The notes under the pieces were generated by a model that searched no databases, was not told the origin of the DNA, and saw only the letters and a list, made by a program, of their open reading frames with translations. 41,449 bases of DNA from Alkanophaga liquidiphilum (GTDB taxonomy: Archaea; Halobacteriota; Syntropharchaeia; Alkanophagales; B39-G2), in NCBI GenBank assembly GCA_029259535.1, contig JAPHEF010000014.1, forward strand, positions 1 to 41,449. The letters run 5' to 3'. Below, in pieces: positions 14,157-22,230 of this stretch. The translations under genes were made by a program, and so were the position numbers. Positions within the stretch are counted from its first letter, which is position 1; every line of letters starts with the position of its first letter.

Positions 14157-15299
14157 TCAGTTACGAGCTCCGAGAAATCTCAAAGCGACGGCGGCGGCGC
14201 ATCTAAAATTACAGAGCATTGAGGTATACATGGCGTTTGCGAGCGGGCAGTAGCACTCGCCCCGCTTTATCGCTTCTCTTATCTTTGCTGCTCTGTCGGA
14301 TGCCCACACCTTCCTAAAATCATAATTTTCAGCCCGCAGGTTGCCCAATGACTTTGCGAGGATGCAGCACGCCCAGACCTCGCCGAACGGTGTTATCTGG
14401 CAGGAGGCGAACGCTGCATAGCACGGAATTACCTGATGACGCTCCAGAAGCGTCCTTTTTATCAAATCGTAATATTCGAGGCGGAAGGCTTGGATGAGCC
14501 TCTGCGTGCCTCCCTTAAAGTAATCAGCTTTTAGCTTTGAAGAAACAAAATCAAGGGCATCTGCAAGCTCCTCGTAGCTTGGCGTTATGCCGCTTCCGAC
14601 GTTGAAAAGCTCAACTCTCTCCTCCGCAACCTCGAAGATGTGGGAGTCAGGACGGGGCTCTAAGTTCCTCACAAATTCGTAAATTCTAGGAATCGCGTGC
14701 ACGTTTAACTTAGAAATTACGGTATGCATGCCGACCAATAAGCTCTTATGTTCCTCTCTCAGCGGGACAAGCGCTTCATAAGTCCGAAGGAGCTTTTTAA
14801 AGTTTCCTCTAACGCCCCTTATCTCATCATGTAACTCGCCAACACCGTCGAGCGATATGTTAATTATGAGCTTTCTCTCCGCCCTTTTCCTCCTACCCCT
14901 CGTTCCATCTCCCCGCTCTAAAAACTCCAAAATCTCTTCAACCTTCCTTTCTATTCTCATCTGCAACAAGGCATTCGTCGGAATATTCACAATTCCTGCA
15001 TTACAACGCTCAAAAATGGAAATACATATCTCCGGCAAGTCTTCACGTAAGAACGGCTCGCCTCCGCTTATTGTAAACCAGTAGGCGTCGCCTAAATTCT
15101 TTAAAATCAAATCTATTTCGTCGGCTTTAAGCTCGCCGCCGCTCACACCTGCCAAGTCCTTTGTACCGCCTTCTTCGCCGCCCGTTGCATTCCAGATGTT
15201 GCACGTTTTGCATCTCGAGTTGCACCTGTTCGTGACGCTCAGCGTCACGTTTATTGGCGGCACTACGGGTGCTCCCACGCCCCGAAACGCCTTCAACAT
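14157..15299 (-). CDS. Radical SAM protein with C-terminal SPASM-type domain
   Basis: The product (380 aa from ATG at 15299; a TTG at 15326 would add nine residues) has the radical SAM CxxxCxxC motif as TNRCNSRCKTCNIW (C26, C30, C33) and the GGEPF motif (ISGGEPFLR) that binds the SAM amino group. A C-terminal cysteine-rich region (CYAAFASCQITPFGEVWACC, then CYCPLANAMYTSMLCN) resembles a SPASM auxiliary-cluster domain. Such enzymes include peptide-maturing and heme/lipid-modifying members; nothing here fixes the substrate. It is divergent from a dolichol-phosphate-mannose-synthase-like gene with only about 60 bases between starts, which hints at a surface- or lipid-related role. No precursor peptide gene was found beside it. 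Confidence 0.88.
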   Translation of the reverse strand: MLKAFRGVGAPVVPPINVTLSVTNRCNSRCKTCNIWNATGGEEGGTKDLAGVSGGELKADEIDLILKNLGDAYWFTISGGEPFLREDLPEICISIFERCNAGIVNIPTNALLQMRIERKVEEILEFLERGDGTRGRRKRAERKLIINISLDGVGELHDEIRGVRGNFKKLLRTYEALVPLREEHKSLLVGMHTVISKLNVHAIPRIYEFVRNLEPRPDSHIFEVAEERVELFNVGSGITPSYEELADALDFVSSKLKADYFKGGTQRLIQAFRLEYYDLIKRTLLERHQVIPCYAAFASCQITPFGEVWACCILAKSLGNLRAENYDFRKVWASDRAAKIREAIKRGECYCPLANAMYTSMLCNFRCAAAVALRFLGARN

Positions 15300-15361
15300 C
15301 AAAACTTTACTTATCAAAAACAACACCCTTTTAATTACTAAATTCTCTAAACCAAGCTTAA

Positions 15362-16069
15362 ATGAAAGTTTCAGTTGTCGTCCCTACGTATAACGAACGA
15401 GAGAACATAAGAATTCTGATTCCGAAAATAATGCGGGTTTTCGAACAGGAAGGGCTTTGCGGTGAGGTCATCGTCGTTGATGACAACAGCGATGACGGCA
15501 CCGCCGCCGAGGTCAGACGCCTCTCTCAAATCTATCCGAACGTGATTCTGGTCGAGCGGGAGAGGAAACTAGGCTTAGGCTCCGCATACAGATGCGGGTT
15601 TGAGGTTGCGAGTGGCGACGTCGTCTTCGAGATGGACGCCGACCTCTCTCATGACCCTATTATGATTCCAAAGTTCTTAGAGAAAATAAAAAGCGGGGCG
15701 GACGTCGTCATAGGCTCCCGCCTCGTCAGGGGCGGGCGTGTCGAGGACTGGGACGCCTTCCGCATAATTCTAAGCCGAGGCGCAAACGCCCTCGCCCGCC
15801 TGCTCCTGCAGCTGGACGTCAAGGACCTGACGAGCGGCTTCCGTGCTTATAAAAGAGAGGTTTTGGACGAAATCAAGACGAACGGCATGAACATCTCCGG
15901 AGGATATGCTTTCCAGGTCGAAATGGCTTATTTTGCAAAAAAGCTCGGCTTCTCCGTATCTGAAATCCCAATACGCTTCAGAGATAGAGAGTTCGGCGAG
16001 ACAAAGCTTGGGATAAAAGACATCCTCGAGTTTGTGAGAATCTTATTCAAGCTACGCCTACGCTCATAA
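15362..16069 (+). CDS. GT2 glycosyltransferase, dolichyl-phosphate mannose synthase-like
   Basis: The 235-aa product is a GT-A fold family 2 glycosyltransferase: VVVPTYNERENIRILIP at the start, EVIVVDDNSDDGTA for nucleotide-sugar binding, the metal-binding EMDADLSHDP, and GSRLVRGGRVEDW typical of polyprenol-monophosphomannose synthases. It lacks the C-terminal membrane segments some homologues carry and ends soon after the catalytic domain. It would load a sugar onto a lipid carrier at the cytoplasmic membrane face for N-glycosylation or surface glycans. The ATG follows an A/T-rich stretch (CTAAACCAAGCTTAA) with no ribosome binding site, suggesting a leaderless transcript from the shared intergenic region. 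Confidence 0.87.
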   Translation: MKVSVVVPTYNERENIRILIPKIMRVFEQEGLCGEVIVVDDNSDDGTAAEVRRLSQIYPNVILVERERKLGLGSAYRCGFEVASGDVVFEMDADLSHDPIMIPKFLEKIKSGADVVIGSRLVRGGRVEDWDAFRIILSRGANALARLLLQLDVKDLTSGFRAYKREVLDEIKTNGMNISGGYAFQVEMAYFAKKLGFSVSEIPIRFRDREFGETKLGIKDILEFVRILFKLRLRS

Positions 16070-16135
16070 TTCCTCAACGTTTTTAAATCACTAAAAAAGA
16101 CCTTAGATAACCTTGCGAGGGGTTGAGGTGCATCC

Positions 16136-18118
16136 ATGTCGATAGAGCCAGAGCTGAAAAGTAAGGAGGACTTGAGGATAGGTGTGTTCATCTGCCGTTG
16201 CGGCGTGAATATAGGCGGCGTCGTGGACTGCGACGCCGTCGCCGAGTATGCGAAGATGCTCCCGCACGTCGTCTGCGTCTCCGTCAACAAATTCACATGC
16301 TCAGACTCCGGACAGGCGGATATCCAAGAGCATATCCGCAAATATAACCTCAATAGGGTCGTCGTCGCAGCATGCACGCCGAAGACGCACGAGCCGACGT
16401 TCAGGACGTGCTGCGAGGAGGCAGGCCTGAACAAATACCTCTTCGAGTTCGTGAATATCCGGGACCAGTGCTCGTGGCAGCACATGTGGGAACCCGAGAA
16501 GGCGACGGAAAAGGCCAAGGATTTGGTCAGGATGGGCGTCGCCCGTGCGCACCTTTTGGAGCCACTTGAAGAGGCAGAGGTGCCGGTCCGCGACGAGGCG
16601 CTCGTAATTGGGGCGGGCGTCGCTGGCATGCAGGCGGCGATGGACCTTGCAGACATGGGCTTCCACGTCTATCTCGTGGAGAAAGAGCCTTCAATCGGCG
16701 GACGCATGGCTCGCTTCGATAAGGTCTTTCCGACGAACGACTGCTCAATTTGCATTCTCGGTCCGAAGATGGTAGAGGTCGCCAGAAACAGGAACATCGA
16801 GATTTTAGCCTACTCGGAAGTCGTTGACGTAGAGGGCTACGTCGGGAACTTCGAGGTCACGATTTTAAGAAAGCCCCGCTACGTCGACGAAGACAAATGC
16901 AGCGGCTGCGCGCAATGCAGCGAGAAGTGCCCTGTCGAGGTTCCTTACGACTTTAACGAGGGCTTCGGCACGAGGAAAGCGATTTACGTGCCGTTTCCGC
17001 AGGCAGTGCCGCTGAAGGCGCTGATAGACATGGAGAACTGCTTAAGAGCGGAAGGCAAGGAATGCAAAGCTTGTATCAAGGCGTGCGAGCGGGACGCCAT
17101 CGACTTCGACCAGAAACCCAAATACATGAAGGTAAAAGTCGGCACAATCATCGTGGCGCCCGGATTCTCGACATATGACCCCGAGCCGAACCACGACTAC
17201 GGCTACGGCATCTACGACAATGTAATTACAGCGATGGAGTTCGAAAGGCTCCTGAACGCTGCCGGTCCGACTGAAGGGCACATCATAAGACCGTCAGATT
17301 GCAGAGAGCCGAATGTCGTCGGCTACATAAACTGCGTCGGCTCTCGAGATGTTCGCACGAACATCTACTGCTCAAACGTCTGCTGCATGGTGAACATCAA
17401 GAATGCAACTCTGCTGAAGGAAAAGCGTCCCGAGACCGACCATTACCTTTTCTACATGGACATAAGGGCACCGTTTCGCCTCTACGAGGAAGCCTATAAT
17501 CGGGCGAGAGAACTCGGCATTAAGTTCATACGAGGCAGACCCTTCGAAGTCGTCGAGAAAGAAAACGGGAATTTAGTCGTGCGTGTTGAAGACACGTTAA
17601 AAAGCGAGGTGCGGAACATAGAAGTGGAGCTTTTGGTACTCGGCACGGGAATCGTGCCGCATGCGGACATAGAAACGCTTTCCAAGATGCTGAAGCTGCC
17701 AAGGGCTGCTGACGGGCTCCTGATGGAGGCGCACCCAAAGTTGGGACCTGTGGACACGGTAATAGATGGGATATTCGTGGCGGGCTGCGCCTCAGGTCCG
17801 AAAGATATACCCTATGCTGTTTCGCAAGGTAGCGGCGCAGCTGCTCGTGCCGCACGCCTGCTAACCGCTGGGAGAGCGAAAGTAGAAGGCATAACGGCGA
17901 CATTGAATGCCGAGAAGTGCGTGGGCTGCGGGCTTTGCGTTGCGCAGTGCGCGTACGGTGCGATTTCGCTCGAGGGGGGAAAGGCGAAGCTCGTGGAGGC
18001 GCTCTGCAAGGGCTGCGGGACGTGCGTCGCCGCTTGCCCCACCGGGGCCCTGGAACAGAGACATTTCAAAAACTCGCAAATCACGGCGCAGGTTAGGAAT
18101 ATATTTGCCGTTGCTTAA
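16136..18118 (+). CDS. hdrA: CoB-CoM heterodisulfide reductase, iron-sulfur/FAD subunit A
   Basis: HdrA is the flavin-bifurcating subunit of cytoplasmic heterodisulfide reductases. The 660-aa protein matches the family: N-terminal GVFICRCGVNIGGVVDC, the VAACTPKTHEPTFRTCCEEA block, an FAD-binding VIGAGVAGMQAAMDLADMG (157-175), and an inserted cluster site CSGCAQCSEKCPVEVP (C255, C258, C261, C265). YCSNVCCMVNIKNATLLKE is the HdrA-specific region. Two C-terminal [4Fe-4S] sites follow (CVGCGLCVAQCAYGAI and CKGCGTCVAACPTGAL). There is no fused HdrB, MvhD or FrhB domain and no selenocysteine codon. HdrB and HdrC genes are not adjacent, so this copy may serve another partner. A purine-rich GCGAGGGGTTGAGG lies upstream of the ATG. 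Confidence 0.95.
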   Translation: MSIEPELKSKEDLRIGVFICRCGVNIGGVVDCDAVAEYAKMLPHVVCVSVNKFTCSDSGQADIQEHIRKYNLNRVVVAACTPKTHEPTFRTCCEEAGLNKYLFEFVNIRDQCSWQHMWEPEKATEKAKDLVRMGVARAHLLEPLEEAEVPVRDEALVIGAGVAGMQAAMDLADMGFHVYLVEKEPSIGGRMARFDKVFPTNDCSICILGPKMVEVARNRNIEILAYSEVVDVEGYVGNFEVTILRKPRYVDEDKCSGCAQCSEKCPVEVPYDFNEGFGTRKAIYVPFPQAVPLKALIDMENCLRAEGKECKACIKACERDAIDFDQKPKYMKVKVGTIIVAPGFSTYDPEPNHDYGYGIYDNVITAMEFERLLNAAGPTEGHIIRPSDCREPNVVGYINCVGSRDVRTNIYCSNVCCMVNIKNATLLKEKRPETDHYLFYMDIRAPFRLYEEAYNRARELGIKFIRGRPFEVVEKENGNLVVRVEDTLKSEVRNIEVELLVLGTGIVPHADIETLSKMLKLPRAADGLLMEAHPKLGPVDTVIDGIFVAGCASGPKDIPYAVSQGSGAAARAARLLTAGRAKVEGITATLNAEKCVGCGLCVAQCAYGAISLEGGKAKLVEALCKGCGTCVAACPTGALEQRHFKNSQITAQVRNIFAVA

Positions 18119-18174
18119 ATGCTGGTGTGTTGAGAAAAGGATAAGAACATTAAGTGCAAACAGACTGAGTGGAA

Positions 18175-19137
18175 ATGAAGCAGGAAGTTAAGAGCATAGA
18201 GGACATCCCGGGGGTTGGTCCTGCAATTGCTGAGAAGCTAAGAGCGTCAGGCTACACGAGCGTGGAGGCAGTGGCGGTAGCCTCGCCGACGGAGCTCGCC
18301 GCCGCCGCTGAGATTGGGGAGGGTGTCGCTGCCAAGATAATAAACGCCGCTCGTGAATTGGCGGACGTCGGCGGCTTTGAGAGCGGCGACGTCATCTTCG
18401 AGCGCCGCAGGGAAGTAGGCAAGCTGACGACGTGTTCCTCCGCTCTTGACACGCTGCTCGGAGGTGGCTTGGAGACGCAGGCGATTACAGAGTTCTATGG
18501 CGAGTTCGGCTCTGGAAAGACGCAGATTGCGCACCAGCTTGCGGTGAACACCCAACTACCCAGAGACCGCGGCGGACTTGAAGGCTCCGTCATCATCATA
18601 GACACGGAGAACACCTTTCGCCCTGAACGAATAAAGCAGATGGCTGAAGCCCTTGATTTGGACCCAATGAAGGTGCTCAGGAACATACACGTCGCCCGTG
18701 CCTACAACTCGAACCACCAAATGCTCCTTGTAGAGAAGGCGCAGGAGCTTGCGGACAAGCTGAAAGACTCTGAGCAACCAGTTCGCCTCCTCGTAATAGA
18801 CTCGGTGACTGCGCACTTCAGGGCTGAGTACCCGGGGAGAAGCTCTTTAGTAGACCGCCAGCAGAAGATAAATAAGCATCTGCACGACGCCTTGCGGTTC
18901 GCTTATTTGAACAATGCCGCCGTCATGGTCACGAACCAAGTGCACGCACGTCCCGACGCCTTCTTCGGCGACCCCACTAAGCCCATCGGCGGGCACGTCC
19001 TCGGGCATACCGTCACCTTCCGCGTCTACCTCCGGAAATCAAAAGGCGAAAAAAGGATAGCACGCCTCGTCGATTCCCCAAACTTGCCCGAGGCGGAGGT
19101 GGTGTTCGCAGTAAAGCCCGAAGGCGTCAGAGATTGA
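18175..19137 (+). CDS. radA: DNA repair and recombination protein RadA
   Basis: RadA is the archaeal RecA/Rad51 recombinase. The product (320 aa from ATG at 18175; a GTG at 18169 adds two residues) has an N-terminal helix-hairpin-helix domain (VKSIEDIPGVGPAIAEKLR), then the RecA core. The core shows Walker A GEFGSGKTQ, Walker B LLVIDSVTAHFR, and DNA-binding loop segments NNAAVMVTNQVHARPDAFFG and KPIGGHVLGHTVTFRVYLRK. It is full length with no intein. The gene follows hdrA by about 50 bases on the same strand; a functional link is not implied. A weak GAGTGG precedes the start. Confidence 0.96.
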   Translation: MKQEVKSIEDIPGVGPAIAEKLRASGYTSVEAVAVASPTELAAAAEIGEGVAAKIINAARELADVGGFESGDVIFERRREVGKLTTCSSALDTLLGGGLETQAITEFYGEFGSGKTQIAHQLAVNTQLPRDRGGLEGSVIIIDTENTFRPERIKQMAEALDLDPMKVLRNIHVARAYNSNHQMLLVEKAQELADKLKDSEQPVRLLVIDSVTAHFRAEYPGRSSLVDRQQKINKHLHDALRFAYLNNAAVMVTNQVHARPDAFFGDPTKPIGGHVLGHTVTFRVYLRKSKGEKRIARLVDSPNLPEAEVVFAVKPEGVRD

Positions 19138-19208
19138 CACCAACCTGAAAAGCCGAGAACGGCGAACGTCTACCGAGTAAGGGCGATGTCGCTCGGGATA
19201 AGATGCCG

Positions 19209-19763
19209 TCACCCTTCCCTACAGCTTTCACACAACAAGAGTCCATCTACAAGGCTTAGGTTCTCTGAAAAGGTGCCGCACCTCTCGCATATCCCCTGCG
19301 ACAACTCCTCTCCAGATTGTCCAATCTCGCGCTCCACGTTCATTTCTACTAATTCTGCGAGGATGGAGTTCATCTCAGAATAGACTGCTAGAATATCCAC
19401 ATCCGCAACTATGCCCACAAGTTTGCCGTTCTCCACCACGGGAACCCTCCGTATCTTGTTCTTCAGCATCATCCTCGCAACTTCCATAAGGTCGTCATCC
19501 GGGGATGCCGTAACCAAAGGGGACTTCATCAGGTCTTTGAGCCCCACCGTGCTTGGCTTTATGTCTTTCGATACAAGCTCCCGTATCATGTCCCTTTCTG
19601 TGACGATGCCGATAGGTTCCCCCCTATTCACTATAATTACACTGTCCACGTCGTATTTCAACATCATACGGGCGGCGTCCCTGGCGTTCATCCTCATGTC
19701 TGCCTTCACAACGTCCCGCACCATTACCTCCTTTACCGGGATATTCGTCTCCATACCCACCAT
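19209..19763 (-). CDS. CBS-domain protein with C-terminal zinc ribbon
   Basis: The 184-aa product has two CBS motifs forming one Bateman module: PVKEVMVRDVVKADMRMNAR ... GIVTERDMIREL and LKDLMKSPLVTASPDDDLME ... GIVADVDILAV. A short helix follows, then a zinc ribbon, CERCGTFSENL ... LLLCESC. CBS pairs usually bind adenosine nucleotides or SAM; the ribbon could bind nucleic acid or protein. The arrangement occurs in archaeal proteins of unknown role. An in-frame ATG at 19754 is an equally good start given the purine tract GAGGGAATGGTGGGT. It is convergent with radA and faces the AT-rich island on its 5' side. No operon partner is visible. Confidence 0.82.
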   Translation of the reverse strand: MVGMETNIPVKEVMVRDVVKADMRMNARDAARMMLKYDVDSVIIVNRGEPIGIVTERDMIRELVSKDIKPSTVGLKDLMKSPLVTASPDDDLMEVARMMLKNKIRRVPVVENGKLVGIVADVDILAVYSEMNSILAELVEMNVEREIGQSGEELSQGICERCGTFSENLSLVDGLLLCESCREG

Positions 19764-20425
19764 TCCCTCGAAGATTAGACCCTTGCTTTAAGCCCGCAGC
19801 TCGCAAAGCCTGCAGGCATCTCTTCTTAATTTGGTTCGCAACCATAAAATTTAAAGATTTTGGGGTGCTGGGACCATTCGGATAAGAAATAATCCGGCAT
19901 AATGTTTTTCAAAAGGAAAGCGGTGAGATTGGCGATGGCGTCTTTTCAATATTAGATTATTTTCGAAGGACAACCCAAGTAGCTATTACCTCTGCGTGAG
20001 TCTATTGCAAGAATACAGAATAATTAACGTTGAACTTGTCTGTAGTCAGCAGTTTATAGATTCTCTTTAAAATTTCATAAAGAATTCAATAACAAAGATG
20101 CATAGCAATTGTTGAAACTGTTGTTAGGGTTAACATAAAAAGCTACATATATGCTGGGATTAACGTCTAAACTGAAGATATTACAGATCAACCTTATTAT
20201 AAGAAATTATTTAATTATAGATTTTAGTGAAATTAAGCGCAGATGCAGGAACAAGGATTCCGTAATAACTGCAGACAAAATGTTTTGCTATTCTCAGGTA
20301 ATGGGTTAAAATATACCTGTAAACCTTTTGGCATGATGAATGGTGTCAAGAGTTTGTTCTCTGAATAAGGAAAAATGCTTATAAGGAAATTATAATTATG
20401 TTCTATAAATCTGTCGCTAAGAGGA
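19764..20425. other. AT-rich intergenic island upstream of the TnpB element
   Basis: This 660-bp stretch is clearly more AT-rich than the coding DNA around it and has stops in all frames; no gene can be supported. It holds several TATA-like tracts (for example TGCTTATAAGG near 20380 and AATTATTTAATTATAG near 20207), any of which could be promoters. The CBS-protein promoter must lie at its left end, where AAAATTTAAAG occurs near 19845. The composition suggests foreign or decaying DNA into which the TnpB element inserted or with which it arrived. Confidence 0.5.
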
Positions 20426-20445
20426 CCACCGATTTCAATCGGTGG
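20426..20445 (+). repeat. Left-end hairpin of the TnpB element
   Basis: Eight-base-pair perfect stem (CCACCGAT/ATCGGTGG) with a TTCA loop, 53 bases before tnpB. It matches the right-end hairpin in six of eight stem pairs, and both have four-base loops. Confidence 0.7.
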
Positions 20446-20464
20446 GTTAGGGGAGGTGGGTGGG

Positions 20465-20476
20465 AAATATTTAAAT
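20465..20476 (+). promoter_or_regulatory. TATA box of tnpB
   Basis: AAATATTTAAAT is centred about 27 bases before the tnpB ATG at 20498, predicting a leaderless mRNA. There is no ribosome binding site in between. Confidence 0.5.
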
Positions 20477-20497
20477 ACTTTCTAACAATTATCTAAC

Positions 20498-21724
20498 ATG
20501 GAAAAGAAGTTAGTGAGAACATTGTGTTTCAAACTTATCCCAGATAATCCAGAATTGCTTGACGAACTCATGCTCGAAATTCGCAATGTGTTCAACCAGT
20601 ACCTCGAAGCCTGCAAAAAGCTAAACACAACGAGCAGAAACAAGCTTGAGACGTATCCTGTTAAGTCAAAGCTCATCCAGAACACAAGACAGATGGCAAG
20701 GGAGAAGGCAAGGGAGGCTGTAAAATCCTATTTTGAACTAAGGAAGCAAGGTAAAGATACTTCATTTCCCAAACCCAAAGAGAAGCCAATGCCAGTAAGG
20801 ATGAACTATAAAGAGGGATACGTCGTTAAGGAAGATTTTACGGTTAGGATATCTGTGTATCCACGAGTCCACGTTTACGGCAGACTTAAAGGGAGCGATT
20901 TGGATTTTGCTTATCTCTACAACGCTTTAAAGGGAAAGTATGATATAGGAACTGCTGAATTGCTGAAAAGGGATGGGGAATTCTACCTGCACGTAACCAT
21001 AAGCAAGGATTTTAATAAATCTTACGAGCCCAAAACCTTCATCGGAATTGATGTAAACGAGAACTCTGTTGCCATAACAGCTTTAGACGAAAGTGGTAGA
21101 GTGTTGAAATCAGCAATTCTGGAGTTCAACGAGCTAAAGTTTCTAAGGCATAAGTTTGACCTAATCAGGAAGAAGGTTCAGTCTAAGAAACTTTTAATGC
21201 TTAAAGTGCTGGGAAGGATTGAGAAGAATACAGTAAGAGATTGGTGTCACAAGGTATCAAGGATTGTTGTTGAGTTTGTAAAGCAGTTCCAAAAGCCGAT
21301 TATTGTGCTGGAAAACCTCAATGGAATGAGAGAATCAATTGATTACGGAAAAAGAATGAATCGTCGCTTGCACAAAATTCCCTATGCGATGATCCAGAGC
21401 TTCATAGAGTACAAAGCTCTGTGGGATGATGTGCTAGTCGAGAGAGTTGATCCCCGTAACACCTCACACAGGTGTCCCCTGTGTGGGGGTAGAGGAGTTA
21501 GGAGAAAAAGGTTGTTTAAATGCAGTTGTGGACTGCAAGACCACGCAGATAGGATTGCTTCGCTAAATATAGCTCTAAGGGGATACACATACTTGAAAGA
21601 AAACGTGCCACCCGTCAAGAGACTTCCCGCTTTGAGGAAGGTGAGATGGGTGGCAGCGGGGCGCGTGAACCGCCCGACCCCAGCCGTGGTGGCGTGTTTA
21701 TCTGGGGGAAGCCACCGTCTTTAG
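20498..21724 (+). CDS. tnpB: TnpB, RNA-guided RuvC nuclease of an IS1341-type element
   Basis: The 408-aa product is a complete TnpB (OrfB), the ancestor-type relative of Cas12 that cuts DNA using a guide RNA made from the element's right end. The split RuvC site looks intact: D185 in FIGIDVNENSVAIT, E272 in IIVLENLNGM, and D351 in DHADRIASLNIA. The zinc-finger region is CPLCGGRGVRRKRLFKCSC, with CxxC (C326, C329) then CxC (C342, C344) rather than two CxxC pairs. The N-terminal domain (to about residue 170) is the wedge/REC part. The stop codon lies inside the right-end hairpin, so coding and guide-RNA scaffold sequences overlap. Codon use is more A/T-rich than in neighbouring housekeeping genes, as expected for a mobile gene. 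Confidence 0.92.
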   Translation: MEKKLVRTLCFKLIPDNPELLDELMLEIRNVFNQYLEACKKLNTTSRNKLETYPVKSKLIQNTRQMAREKAREAVKSYFELRKQGKDTSFPKPKEKPMPVRMNYKEGYVVKEDFTVRISVYPRVHVYGRLKGSDLDFAYLYNALKGKYDIGTAELLKRDGEFYLHVTISKDFNKSYEPKTFIGIDVNENSVAITALDESGRVLKSAILEFNELKFLRHKFDLIRKKVQSKKLLMLKVLGRIEKNTVRDWCHKVSRIVVEFVKQFQKPIIVLENLNGMRESIDYGKRMNRRLHKIPYAMIQSFIEYKALWDDVLVERVDPRNTSHRCPLCGGRGVRRKRLFKCSCGLQDHADRIASLNIALRGYTYLKENVPPVKRLPALRKVRWVAAGRVNRPTPAVVACLSGGSHRL

Positions 21725-21731
21725 ACGGTGG
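21600..21731 (+). ncRNA. Predicted omega/reRNA scaffold of the TnpB element
   Basis: In TnpB elements the guide RNA covers the 3' end of tnpB and the right end, with the guide read from flanking DNA just past the element. Here the last 120 bases of tnpB are G/C-rich, unlike the rest of the gene, with several self-complementary blocks (GGGCGGTT-like turns around 21660-21690), and end in the right-end hairpin. Boundaries are inferred from family knowledge. The putative guide would start just after the terminal hairpin, in TAGTTCACAGGCTACC or slightly later. Confidence 0.4.
21712..21731 (+). repeat. Right-end hairpin of the TnpB element
   Basis: Eight-base-pair perfect stem (CCACCGTC/GACGGTGG) with a TTTA loop. 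The tnpB TAG stop (21722-21724) lies in the loop and 3' arm. Confidence 0.7.
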
Positions 21732-21767
21732 TAGTTCACAGGCTACCAATAATGAAGGTGAGGTATT

Positions 21768-22211
21768 ATGACTGAGCGGGTAGGCATCCATGCGCTTTAT
21801 GCGTTCGGCATCCTGATGCACGTGGTGGGCGTCATTTACTTCGCAAGCGAATACATACGCTACCTCTCAGATTACGAGAAGCTGGCGATTCTTGTTTTAC
21901 TTTCCGTCATGTGTTGGAATGTGAGGGGTTTGAGATGGCGTTCAGCTTGTAGCGACCGCCGCCTTCATGGTTTTCGCGGAATAGCTAATGCACAGGGCGA
22001 GCAGCGGAAAGAGGGGGAGGGAAGAAGAAACGGGGGAGTTAGAGCCGCACATCATCAGGTATGGGTTGTCCTACGTCTCCTAAGTTTACGCCTTAGCTTT
22101 TTCATGCGGAGGGACTTACCGGAGATGCTGAAGGTCGCAGTCAGCATCGTCTCGACATTTGCCTCCTCCTCGCTGCAAACAGGTTGCAAAAAAGCTGATT
22201 TGAACATTTAA
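21768..22211 (+). pseudogene. Decayed membrane-protein gene next to the TnpB element
   Basis: AAGGTGAGG, a good ribosome binding site, precedes the ATG at 21768. The first 50 codons look genuine (MTERVGIHALYAFGILMHVV and IRYLSDYEKLAILVLLSVMC: one helix, loop, second helix). After about 21915 the open frame becomes Arg-rich and unlikely. Plausible continuations lie in other frames: LVATAAFMVFAE at about 21950, then REEETGELEPHIIRYGLSYV further on. This suggests a multi-helix membrane protein broken by at least two frameshifts and an in-frame stop. I do not recognise the family. The gene starts only 37 bases after the TnpB element. Confidence 0.5.
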
Positions 22212-22230
22212 CCCTTACCGGGCGATACGT

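Larger units (their letters stand above)
20426..21731 (+). mobile_element. IS1341-type (TnpB-only IS200/IS605-like) element
   Basis: A single tnpB gene is bracketed by two matching hairpins: CCACCGAT-TTCA-ATCGGTGG on the left (20426-20445) and CCACCGTC-TTTA-GACGGTGG on the right (21712-21731). The shared CCACCG/CGGTGG stems suggest they are the left- and right-end structures recognised by a Y1 (HUH) transposase. No tnpA lies within or beside the element, so it would depend on a transposase elsewhere. Exact ends cannot be fixed because IS200/IS605 elements make no target duplications and cleave several bases outside the hairpins. Hairpin limits are given here. Confidence 0.7.
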
